Below, one piece after another: positions 28,701 through 36,112 of a stretch of DNA of 64,000 nucleotides. The notes under the pieces are model-generated. The model was not told where the DNA came from and did no database searches. It was given only the letters and a program-made list of their open reading frames with translations. The stretch's first letter is position 1, and the number at the start of each line of letters is the position of its first letter. The translations under genes and the position numbers were made by a program. The stretch lies in NCBI RefSeq assembly GCF_008630935.1, contig NZ_CP043908.1, positions 1,054,001 through 1,118,000 of the forward strand, read 5' to 3'. Source of the DNA: Thermodesulfobacterium sp. TA1. Lineage in GTDB: Bacteria > Desulfobacterota > Thermodesulfobacteria > Thermodesulfobacteriales > Thermodesulfobacteriaceae.

Positions 28701-29066
28701 CTAAGACCTCTTATGGCAGTCGTTACACTTAGTAGGCGCCTGTTTAGCCTGTTCAGCATTAACTTTTTTATGACATTCAATACAAGTTTTATGATAAGCA
28801 TCCATAGCTTTTAATATCTTATCTTGAGCCTGAGCGATATCATGACATTCTATACATTTTTTTACTTCTTTATTAGGGTCTGCGTCTGCGTGATGACAAA
28901 TCTTACATTCTACCTTGTATTCATCTATGTGTTTAGCATGATTAAACTTTACGGGAGGAAACTTCATTCCCTCCCACTTTAACTCTATTTCTGACGGCAA
29001 GGCAAAAACTAAAGCACCTCCAAATAAAAAGCTCCCTACTATCAAACCCCCTAAAATCTTTTTCAT
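28701..29066 (-). CDS. Periplasmic tetrahaem cytochrome c3
   Basis: 121 residues with a signal peptide (FGGALVFALP) and four CxxCH haem sites: CKICH, CIECH, CIECH and CNDCH, plus extra His ligands (FNHAKHID, CHHAD). This is the class III cytochrome pattern that shuttles electrons among hydrogenases, formate dehydrogenases and membrane complexes in sulfate reducers. I use the ATG at 29066 because GGAGG lies just upstream; the frame extends 18 codons further into the cytochrome b gene. It is the last gene of a four-gene electron-transfer operon. Confidence 0.9.
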   Translation of the reverse strand: MKKILGGLIVGSFLFGGALVFALPSEIELKWEGMKFPPVKFNHAKHIDEYKVECKICHHADADPNKEVKKCIECHDIAQAQDKILKAMDAYHKTCIECHKKVNAEQAKQAPTKCNDCHKRS

Positions 29067-29085
29067 AACATTACCTCCTTTATGG

Positions 29086-29727
29086 TTAATTATGTTTGTG
29101 TTCCTCTGGTTCTTCTTCATAACCAGTAATCATAGCTTTAATATGTGCTAAAGGAGTATGTCCTAAGGTACTTAAATAAATATGCACAAAAAGGAAAAAT
29201 CCATAAAATATCCAAAGCCCATTATGGATTAAAGAAACTATTTGAATACCTCCCATCAACCGTTCTAACCAACTAAATTGCACAGGGTCCCAAAGCACAA
29301 GACCGGTTAAAATCTGTAAAGGTATACAAAAAACCATAATAATAAAATAAAAGACCTGTTGTAAAGGATTAAATTTATTGTCTGGGGTTGGATGATGAGG
29401 GTTTTTGTCTCCTACCATAATACCATAGGCATAATACTTGGCCTGATTAAAAGCTCTCTTTATGAAATCTATAGGCCTCCAAAAAGGTGGAACATAGATT
29501 TTAAAAATTTTCCCGGTAACCAGATAGTAAACTAACCAAATAAAATAGTTGGCAAGAAGGATAAAACCTAACCAACTATGTATTTTTACCGCCGTATGAA
29601 AGGACATAAGGGTTAGCTTGTCAACCAACCTAATTTGTAAGCCAGTAATAATAAGAACAATAAAACTTAACGCATTTACCCAATGCCATATCCTTATAGG
29701 TAAAGGATGGAGATATACCTTCTTCAT
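29086..29727 (-). CDS. Membrane cytochrome b, thiosulfate-reductase/FdnI-like
   Basis: 213 residues with four to five membrane segments. HPLPIRIWHWVNALSFIVLIITG is the standard first segment of the Ni/Fe-hydrogenase/formate dehydrogenase/thiosulfate reductase cytochrome b group. Likely haem b ligands lie in HPLPIRIWHW, SFHTAVKIHSW and FFLFVHIYLSTLGHTP. It should exchange electrons between menaquinone and the periplasmic multihaem cytochromes of the operon. The start overlaps the stop of the 13-haem gene in TAATG, so the two are translationally coupled. Confidence 0.87.
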   Translation of the reverse strand: MKKVYLHPLPIRIWHWVNALSFIVLIITGLQIRLVDKLTLMSFHTAVKIHSWLGFILLANYFIWLVYYLVTGKIFKIYVPPFWRPIDFIKRAFNQAKYYAYGIMVGDKNPHHPTPDNKFNPLQQVFYFIIMVFCIPLQILTGLVLWDPVQFSWLERLMGGIQIVSLIHNGLWIFYGFFLFVHIYLSTLGHTPLAHIKAMITGYEEEPEEHKHN

Positions 29728-31433
29728 TATTTACCCTCCCTTCTTTTTCTTCTAATAGGTGTAGTAATAATCCTTAAACCTAAATGACCTAAACCAAAAC
29801 CTAAACCGCAAACTACAGCTAAAACAAACAACACATCTAATACACTAATCCTTGAAAGACCTAAAACGTAAAAATCTTTTACATTAGGTATAGCGTAAAA
29901 AGAATTTAAAACCTTTCTATCAACCGAGGTCTTAAGAGTTTTTTCTCCCTCTTTGTTGATTTCTAAAACACCGACAAACTTAGCCTCAGAACTATGACAA
30001 ACCGCACAATCTTTTATAGCCTCTTTCTTAGAAAGGATCTTATGCGCATCATTAGGATTGGTTATATCTATTCTACCCTTTAACTCTACCTTAACTTTTT
30101 GTTTAACCGTACCCAAAAATTCCCAAAGTTCTTTTTCCTGAATCAAACCATCTTTATTAAAATCGATTTTCTCTACTACCTGTTCAACATCCCAATTAAG
30201 GACTTTACTTAACTCATCTATCGTAAAAGGTGTCTTTTTATCCTTATTTACTAAAGTAAGTATTACTGCCTTTTCACCTTTAGCATGACAAGCACTACAA
30301 GAAGAACCTTTAAAATGCACGTCTACAAAAGATTCCAAGGTAAACGGAGGATTGTAGAGCCATTTATTATGAGCTTTTTTAGAATCTTTATGACAGGCCA
30401 AACAAGAATCGTTTAAGTTAGCCATATTAATAGGCAAAACATCGTGGGCCTTATGGCAATTAGAACAGTTAGGTGCATTAGGTTTCGCTTCAGATAGGGC
30501 TTTAAAATGGATACTTTCTTTATAAGCTTTAGCTTCTTCTCCATGGCAGCTAGCACAAAGGTTTAATTTAAGTTCATTGTTAGGCAAAATCCGAGCAACT
30601 TTATGGTAATCATGACATTTTAAACAGTCTGGGGCGTTTTCTTTTCCTTGATAAAAAGCTTTAGCATGAATACTTTTATTAAACTGCTCAGTCTCTTTAG
30701 TATGACATTGTTTACATACTTCTATAGCTTGCTTTCTATACTCTTTCAAAGAAGCTATCTTCTTAATAGGATGCTCTGTTTTAGAATAACCTTTATGACA
30801 ATCACTACATTTAAGGTCTTTATGGACGGAGTTTAAAAGATGTGCTCCATCCACTCTTACTGAAAGTACCTCCCCGTTTTCAAACTTTTTGGTTATGTTT
30901 CTGCTATGGCAGGTCAAACAATACTGATTTTCTGGCAAGTGTTTTGCTATTTTAGCCGGTTTAACCCCATGGTATCCATGGCACTCGATACAAGAAGCAG
31001 TTTTAGAAATGTTGTAATGTACCGGATTTCTCTTTAATGAGGCATCGGTATGACACTTTTGACAGATTGTTTTGGAAAGAGTAACGGCATATTCTCTTTT
31101 ATTTTTAAAATTATAAGTAGGGTGTTTAGTCTTTGAAAAATCAGAATGACATATTATACACTGAAACTTGCCGTGGACCGATTGTTTAATTTCGTTTAAG
31201 TTTACTTTAAGGTCTAAGGTTTCTCCACTTTTAAGGTTTTTCTTCAAATCTATCTTATGACAAGACATACAATATTCATCAAAACTTGCCTTTTGCTTCC
31301 ATTCTTTAAGACTAAAGTCTTCTTTAGAAGGTAAACTCCCTACAACCTTTTTAGAGGTAGCGGCAACCAAACTGGTTGCTAATAAAAACAAACTCAGTAT
31401 TAAGAAAGAAAAATATAGAGTTTTTCTTTTCAT
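29727..31433 (-). CDS. 13-haem periplasmic c-type cytochrome with an EF-hand and membrane anchor
   Basis: 568 residues. Signal peptide about 1-25 (LATSLVAA), then 13 CxxCH motifs by my count: twelve from CMSCH near residue 55 to CSACH near residue 380, and the last (CAVCH) near residue 480. Between the twelfth and the last lies a single Ca-binding loop DFNKDGLIQEKE (D-x-N-x-D-G-x-I-x-x-x-E). A C-terminal membrane helix (LDVLFVLAVVCGLGFGLGHL) with an RRKRR tail anchors it. Together with the cytochrome b it probably forms a quinone-linked periplasmic electron conduit. The start overlaps the previous stop in TAATG. Confidence 0.88.
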   Translation of the reverse strand: MKRKTLYFSFLILSLFLLATSLVAATSKKVVGSLPSKEDFSLKEWKQKASFDEYCMSCHKIDLKKNLKSGETLDLKVNLNEIKQSVHGKFQCIICHSDFSKTKHPTYNFKNKREYAVTLSKTICQKCHTDASLKRNPVHYNISKTASCIECHGYHGVKPAKIAKHLPENQYCLTCHSRNITKKFENGEVLSVRVDGAHLLNSVHKDLKCSDCHKGYSKTEHPIKKIASLKEYRKQAIEVCKQCHTKETEQFNKSIHAKAFYQGKENAPDCLKCHDYHKVARILPNNELKLNLCASCHGEEAKAYKESIHFKALSEAKPNAPNCSNCHKAHDVLPINMANLNDSCLACHKDSKKAHNKWLYNPPFTLESFVDVHFKGSSCSACHAKGEKAVILTLVNKDKKTPFTIDELSKVLNWDVEQVVEKIDFNKDGLIQEKELWEFLGTVKQKVKVELKGRIDITNPNDAHKILSKKEAIKDCAVCHSSEAKFVGVLEINKEGEKTLKTSVDRKVLNSFYAIPNVKDFYVLGLSRISVLDVLFVLAVVCGLGFGLGHLGLRIITTPIRRKRREGK

Positions 31434-32605
31434 TATTTACCCCCCACAGGAATATTGGTATGATATCCGTGGCAATCAATACACATAAATCTTTTATCTT
31501 TGGCTACTATAGCATGACCTGGATGTTTAGATATACTTTCATAAGTATGACATTTAATACAACGAGAGGCCATTTCTTTAGTATAATCTTTTAAAGATTT
31601 AATGTTTAGAGGTTTAGGATGAAAGTCCGCGTTATAGATGTCATAATGGCAAGCAAAACAACCTGTTTTAGCATGAGGAGTAAGAGCAAATTTTTCTGGA
31701 TCTACATAAAGATACATCTTGTCTCCGTTAGCTAAAACCTTTGGCGACCTTTCTGCTTTATGACACTGAATACATTCTTGGGTCTGTTTTTTCACTAACT
31801 TCATATTTTTTACATAGTGAGAAGTATGACATTCAGAACAAAGGACTTTTCCTTCTTTTACGATGTTTTGATGAAAAGAAGAAAGTCCAGAAGATGGATG
31901 ACAGATAAGACAATTTCGATTTATCTCTTTTGAATAAGCATAACGGCTTTCTATTTTGATAGGTTTGGGATGGGTAGACTTATCGATATCCTGATGACAG
32001 AACAAACAGTGAACCTTCTGGCCATGGGCAGATTGATAAAATCTTTTTTCCTCCACATAAAGCGCCATCTTTTCTCCATTGGGTAAAACCTTATGAAGCC
32101 TCTCTAACCTGTGACACTTCAAACAGTCCTTAGCTACTTTGTTAAACTCTTCTTTTATAGGCTGGATGTAGTGCGAACCATGACATTCTGCACAAGAAAG
32201 TTTGTTTTCTCTTACGATGTTTTTGTGAATAGGAGATAAGCTCTCTGTAACATGACAGCTTACACAATTAGCAGAAACCTTTTTCCTATATTCTTTTTTG
32301 CTTGAAATTTTTATCGGTTTTGGGTGTTCTTTTACGTTAATATCAGCATGACAAGAAAGACAGTCTATACTTCCGTGAACTGAAGTTTTAAAACCTTCAG
32401 GGTCCACATAAAGCGCCATCTTTTCTCCATTGGGTAAAACCTTATGAAGCCTCTCTAACCTGTGACACTTCAAACAGTCCTCGTTTGAACCACCACTACT
32501 TGCCACCAAAGCTTTATTAAAAGTTAATGAAAGAAAAAAACTTAAACATAAAAGCACTCCAGATAAAAACAATCCAAGAAAAAAATATCTAAAACCTTTT
32601 CCCAT
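31433..32605 (-). CDS. 12-haem periplasmic c-type cytochrome built of three repeats
   Basis: 390 residues with an N-terminal signal/anchor. It has 12 CxxCH sites arranged as three units of four (about 43-160, 163-275 and 280-388). Each unit runs C..CH-xxERLHKVLPNGEKMALYV (or a close version), C..CH-D-HPKPI, C..CH, then C.ECH..HY. Units one and two share a 24-residue block from CLKCH to ALYV whose DNA is identical over 79 bases. First gene of the operon that continues with the 13-haem protein, cytochrome b and c3. The haem count suits long-range electron transfer in the periplasm. Confidence 0.88.
   Translation of the reverse strand: MGKGFRYFFLGLFLSGVLLCLSFFLSLTFNKALVASSGGSNEDCLKCHRLERLHKVLPNGEKMALYVDPEGFKTSVHGSIDCLSCHADINVKEHPKPIKISSKKEYRKKVSANCVSCHVTESLSPIHKNIVRENKLSCAECHGSHYIQPIKEEFNKVAKDCLKCHRLERLHKVLPNGEKMALYVEEKRFYQSAHGQKVHCLFCHQDIDKSTHPKPIKIESRYAYSKEINRNCLICHPSSGLSSFHQNIVKEGKVLCSECHTSHYVKNMKLVKKQTQECIQCHKAERSPKVLANGDKMYLYVDPEKFALTPHAKTGCFACHYDIYNADFHPKPLNIKSLKDYTKEMASRCIKCHTYESISKHPGHAIVAKDKRFMCIDCHGYHTNIPVGGK
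32052..32130. repeat. 79-bp direct repeat, copy in haem unit two
   Basis: Identical to 32403-32481, base for base, inside the 12-haem gene; it encodes CLKCHRLERLHKVLPNG and the residues after it. Confidence 0.9.
32403..32481. repeat. 79-bp direct repeat, copy in haem unit one
   Basis: Second copy of the 32052-32130 repeat, 351 bases away (117 codons, in frame), consistent with recent duplication or gene conversion between haem units. Confidence 0.9.
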
Positions 32606-32663
32606 TATAAACCTCCATAAAGAAAGATTTTTACAATAATCCTAATCTCCCTATTGAATATAG

Positions 32664-32692
32664 ATATTATACAATCTCAATCTTTCAGTCAA
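32664..32692 (-). promoter_or_regulatory. Promoter of the multihaem cytochrome operon
   Basis: Minus strand TTGACT (32687-32692) followed by TATAAT (32666-32671, 15-base spacer) or the shifted TAATAT (32664-32669, 17-base spacer), about 60 bases before the 12-haem ATG. Confidence 0.65.
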
Positions 32693-32766
32693 GCCTTACA
32701 AAACCTAAAAATATAGGTTTTTAGGGATAAAATTATATTAATCACCATGTTTTTATAGTTTTTTTT

Positions 32767-34041
32767 TTATTTTTTCCTTTTATCTATTACTCTTACCGCT
32801 TTACCAGGAACTCTTTGAATGGTTCCTTCAGGAACTATCTGGATTTTGCTTCTAAATCCTAATAAGTCATAAAGTTCTAAGTTTAGTTTTTCCATCTCTT
32901 GATCAGTCAATCCACCATCGGTTTTTTCTACGATGATGGTCATTTCGTCCTTACCTTTTATGTTTTCTATAACCAGCTGATAATAAGGAGCAAGTCCTTT
33001 ATATTTTAAAAGAATAGCTTCTACCTGAGAAGGATAAAAGTTTACTCCTTTTACCTTTAACATGTCGTCTGTTCTTCCTTTTATTCGGTCTATCCTCACA
33101 TGGGTTCTACCACATTCACATGGCTCATAGCTTACTATCCTTGAGATATCTCTTGTTCTATATCTTATAAGAGGCAAACCTTCGCGAGTAAGAGTAGTTA
33201 CTATTAATTCTCCTTCTTCCCCTGGAGGCAACACCTCACCTGTTTCAGGGTTTACGATTTCTATTATGTAATGATCTTCCCATACATGGATACCCTTTCT
33301 AGCCTCACAATCTATTCCTAAACCTACCCCCCCTGTTTCTGTCATTCCTATGATATCAAAGGTTTTAACTCCCATTAGGTCTTCTATTCTCTTTCTATAT
33401 TCATCTGACCAGGTCTCAGCCCCTAAAATAGCTACCCTAAGCTTAGTTTTTCGGAAATCAAAGTCGTTTTCTTTAGCCACCTCTATAAGCCTCGCAGGAT
33501 AAGAAGATATGGCTCCTATGGCAGTTACCCCTAAATCTTTTATAAGTTTAAGCTGCATAAGGCTTCTTCCAGCCCCTGCGGGCACGATAAAACATCCTAA
33601 AGTTTCTGCTCCATAATGAAAACCAAACCCTCCGTTAAACAAACCAAAAGAAGGCATGATCTGCAACCTATCCTTTGAGGTAAGCCCAGCACAAGCTAAA
33701 CAGCGAGCCATAATCTCACCCCATTGATCTACATCATGCTTAGTCATAAGGTTTAAAACCGGTATCCCTGTAGTCCCTGAACTCATATGCATCCTTACAC
33801 AATCTGAAGGATCTACCGCAATGTGTTCAAAAGGATAACAGTCTCTTAAGTCATCTTTGGTAGTAAAAGGTAAATACTTCAGATCATCTAAACTTTTAAT
33901 GTCCTCAGGATGAACCTCTTTTATCTTTTCTTTTAACCTGGACTTAGAATTCTTAAGAAAAGCTATGGTTTTTCGTAGTCTTGCAAGTTGAATTTTTTCG
34001 ATTTCTTCTCTGGGAAGGGATTCCATTTTGGGATTAAACAT
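32767..34041 (-). CDS. paaK: Phenylacetate-CoA ligase / aryl-CoA ligase family
   Basis: 424 residues. It activates an aryl or related carboxylic acid with ATP and CoA. The AMP-binding loop HMSSGTTGIPV is at about 88-98, the second ATP motif YRTRDISRIV at about 295, and KGRTDDMLKVKG precedes the small C-terminal domain. GGAGGAG lies before the ATG. Many anaerobes carry PaaK copies without a phenylacetate pathway, so the true substrate is uncertain. It is alone, with no aromatic degradation gene in the window. Confidence 0.9.
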   Translation of the reverse strand: MFNPKMESLPREEIEKIQLARLRKTIAFLKNSKSRLKEKIKEVHPEDIKSLDDLKYLPFTTKDDLRDCYPFEHIAVDPSDCVRMHMSSGTTGIPVLNLMTKHDVDQWGEIMARCLACAGLTSKDRLQIMPSFGLFNGGFGFHYGAETLGCFIVPAGAGRSLMQLKLIKDLGVTAIGAISSYPARLIEVAKENDFDFRKTKLRVAILGAETWSDEYRKRIEDLMGVKTFDIIGMTETGGVGLGIDCEARKGIHVWEDHYIIEIVNPETGEVLPPGEEGELIVTTLTREGLPLIRYRTRDISRIVSYEPCECGRTHVRIDRIKGRTDDMLKVKGVNFYPSQVEAILLKYKGLAPYYQLVIENIKGKDEMTIIVEKTDGGLTDQEMEKLNLELYDLLGFRSKIQIVPEGTIQRVPGKAVRVIDKRKK

Positions 34042-34073
34042 CTTCTCCTCCTAAAGTTATTATATAATAATAT

Positions 34074-34625
34074 TTATAATAGTTTTTCCATACTCAAATA
34101 GGCCTTTAAACGACTATCGCATATAAGACAAAAATTTTTACCTTTTCTGTCTGTATCTCTGATGGTATTAGAAAAAGCCATCACACATCCTGGATTAAAA
34201 CAATGAGGGAGAAAAAATAGATGACCAATCTCGTGGGTAACCTCTTTAATAAGTCTTTCAGTAAAAAGTTTTTCGTCAAACTCTAACCCATAAAACTCTG
34301 GATTCAGCCTAACAAAAGATACCACCGCTATTCCTCGCCTTAAATCTGCTTCTCCAAAAACAAAGTTTAAACCATAGGCATAAAGGTCTACGTCCACCAA
34401 AACTACCCATTTTTCTCTTGGGTTTTTTTTGTATTTAGAAAATAGATCTATAATTTTGGTAGAACGGTATTGATTTCTTTTAGGATTATAGGCTTGAGAA
34501 AAATCAAAAACCAATCCATAAAAATTAACAGGGCAACCAAAAACAGCTTCTAAGTGAGACTTTAATACTAAAAGGATCTCGTCTTTTAAGTCCGTATAAA
34601 CTAAAAAAATAGAGATTTTTTTCAT
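34074..34625 (-). CDS. amzA: Archaemetzincin-type zinc metalloprotease
   Basis: 183 residues, cytoplasmic. The zinc site is HEIGHLFFLPHC, followed by the Met-turn CVMAFSNT and a second-zinc pair CLIC, which together give the archaemetzincin layout HExxHxxGxxHC...CxM...CxxC. The glycine expected after HExxHxx is Phe here (HEIGHLFF instead of HExxHxFG), which I checked in the codons. Family members are aminopeptidase-like with unknown natural targets. The start has no strong Shine-Dalgarno. It follows the DEAD-box gene on the same strand. Confidence 0.85.
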   Translation of the reverse strand: MKKISIFLVYTDLKDEILLVLKSHLEAVFGCPVNFYGLVFDFSQAYNPKRNQYRSTKIIDLFSKYKKNPREKWVVLVDVDLYAYGLNFVFGEADLRRGIAVVSFVRLNPEFYGLEFDEKLFTERLIKEVTHEIGHLFFLPHCFNPGCVMAFSNTIRDTDRKGKNFCLICDSRLKAYLSMEKLL

Positions 34626-34692
34626 GTCATAGTTAAAATATCAATTTTAACCATGATGTCAAGTTCTTTAGAAGATTTTTTCTTATAAACCA

Positions 34693-34724
34693 AACCCTGT
34701 TAGATTTGAGAGTCTAACAAGGTT
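34693..34724 (-). terminator. Hairpin after the DEAD-box helicase gene
   Basis: Stem AACC-x-TGTTAGA / TCTAACA-x-GGTT with an 8-base loop, about 30 bases past the helicase stop. The U-richness after it is modest (TTTGGTTTAT), so termination may be partial. Confidence 0.5.
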
Positions 34725-34753
34725 GGCTAAAAGTTATTTATTAAGGGGGTTGT

Positions 34754-35866
34754 TTATATAGACCTGACCATAGGGTTGACTTTGGTTTTAAACATGATGT
34801 TTCTCAGAAATTTTTCTTCAGACCTACTCATCAAAGAAATAGCTGTGCCTGTTTGACCAGCCCTTCCGGTTCTTCCGATACGATGGATGTAAGATTCAGC
34901 ATCCTTTGGTAAACCATAATTAATGACCAACCCAACGTCTTTGATGTCTAAACCTCGAGAAGCTACATCGGTAGCTACTAAGATTTTAAACTCCCCTGCC
35001 TTAAAACCTCTCATCACTGTTTCTCTTTTTTTCTGAGGGTAGTCTCCGTGGATAGCTTTTACTGAATATCCTTTCTCCCTTAAAGCTTTGGCTAAATCTT
35101 CTGCTTCTAACTTGGTTTGTACAAAAATAATAACCTTTGGTTCTTGCCAAAGGTCTAAAATTGCTGTTAGTTTTTCAAACTTCATGTGGGAAGGAACCTT
35201 ATAAACCTCTTGGCTAATTTGTTTTAAAGTGATTTCTTCTGGCTTAACCTTTATGGTTTTATAACCCTCTCTAAGATATTTTTCTGCTAAAGCCCAAATA
35301 TCCTTAGGCAAAGTAGCAGAAAACAAAAGGGTTTGCCTTCCCTTAGGTGTTTTTGAGATTATATAGTCTATGTCCTCAATAAACCCCATGTCAAGCATCC
35401 TGTCTGCTTCATCTAAAACTAAAATCTTTACTTTATCAAGTTTAAGATAACCTCTGTTAATAAGGTCCTTAATCCTTCCAGGCGTTCCTACTAAAACTTT
35501 ACCTATTTTTTTCTGTAAAAGCTCTCTTTGCTTTTGCAAAGGTTTCCCACCGTAAAAAGTAAGCACAAAAAGTCTTTTGTTTTTTCCTATGTTTCTTATT
35601 TCTTCACTTACTTGAATAGCAAGTTCTCTAGTAGGAACAAGCACTAAAGCCTGAATTTCCTTAGCTTTAAGGTCTACTTTTTCTACGATAGGTATTCCAA
35701 AAGCTGCGGTTTTCCCAGTTCCTGTCTGGGCTTGACCTACCAAGTCCTCTCCTGCTAAGACTAAAGGTAAGGCCTTTTTCTGAATGTCTGTAGGGATTGT
35801 ATACCCCATAGAACTTAACGCTTCAAGCGTTCCCTGAGAAAGGTTAAAACTCTGAAAATCTAACAT
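34754..35866 (-). CDS. DEAD-box ATP-dependent RNA helicase
   Basis: 370 residues forming only the two RecA-like domains. Q motif and start QGTLEALSSMGYTIPTDIQ, Walker A AQTGTGKTAAFG, DEAD box VLDEADRMLDMGF, SAT motif FSATLP, and the C-terminal domain with VATDVASRGLDIKDV and YIHRIGRTGRAG. There is no C-terminal extension, unlike longer DeaD/CsdA proteins. It likely unwinds RNA in ribosome assembly or mRNA decay; the short tail KTKVNPMVRSI is all that follows motif VI. Confidence 0.94.
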   Translation of the reverse strand: MLDFQSFNLSQGTLEALSSMGYTIPTDIQKKALPLVLAGEDLVGQAQTGTGKTAAFGIPIVEKVDLKAKEIQALVLVPTRELAIQVSEEIRNIGKNKRLFVLTFYGGKPLQKQRELLQKKIGKVLVGTPGRIKDLINRGYLKLDKVKILVLDEADRMLDMGFIEDIDYIISKTPKGRQTLLFSATLPKDIWALAEKYLREGYKTIKVKPEEITLKQISQEVYKVPSHMKFEKLTAILDLWQEPKVIIFVQTKLEAEDLAKALREKGYSVKAIHGDYPQKKRETVMRGFKAGEFKILVATDVASRGLDIKDVGLVINYGLPKDAESYIHRIGRTGRAGQTGTAISLMSRSEEKFLRNIMFKTKVNPMVRSI

Positions 35867-36112
35867 AAATCCTCCATGATTTATTAATTTTGTTTGCAGA
35901 GAAAAGAAGTCATTTTGAACTTAAAATGAACTTTTGAGAAGTTTAAATAACCTCTTTTTTACTGCTTTTTTAAAAAATAACATGGAATATAAAAAAAACA
36001 AGTTAACAAAAGGCAGATTATAAAAATTTTAGAAACTAAAATTGCCCTTGACTATTTAAATAAATTTTTTTATTAAATATTTTTAAGTAATCTAAAAACA
36101 GGAGGGTAGGTT

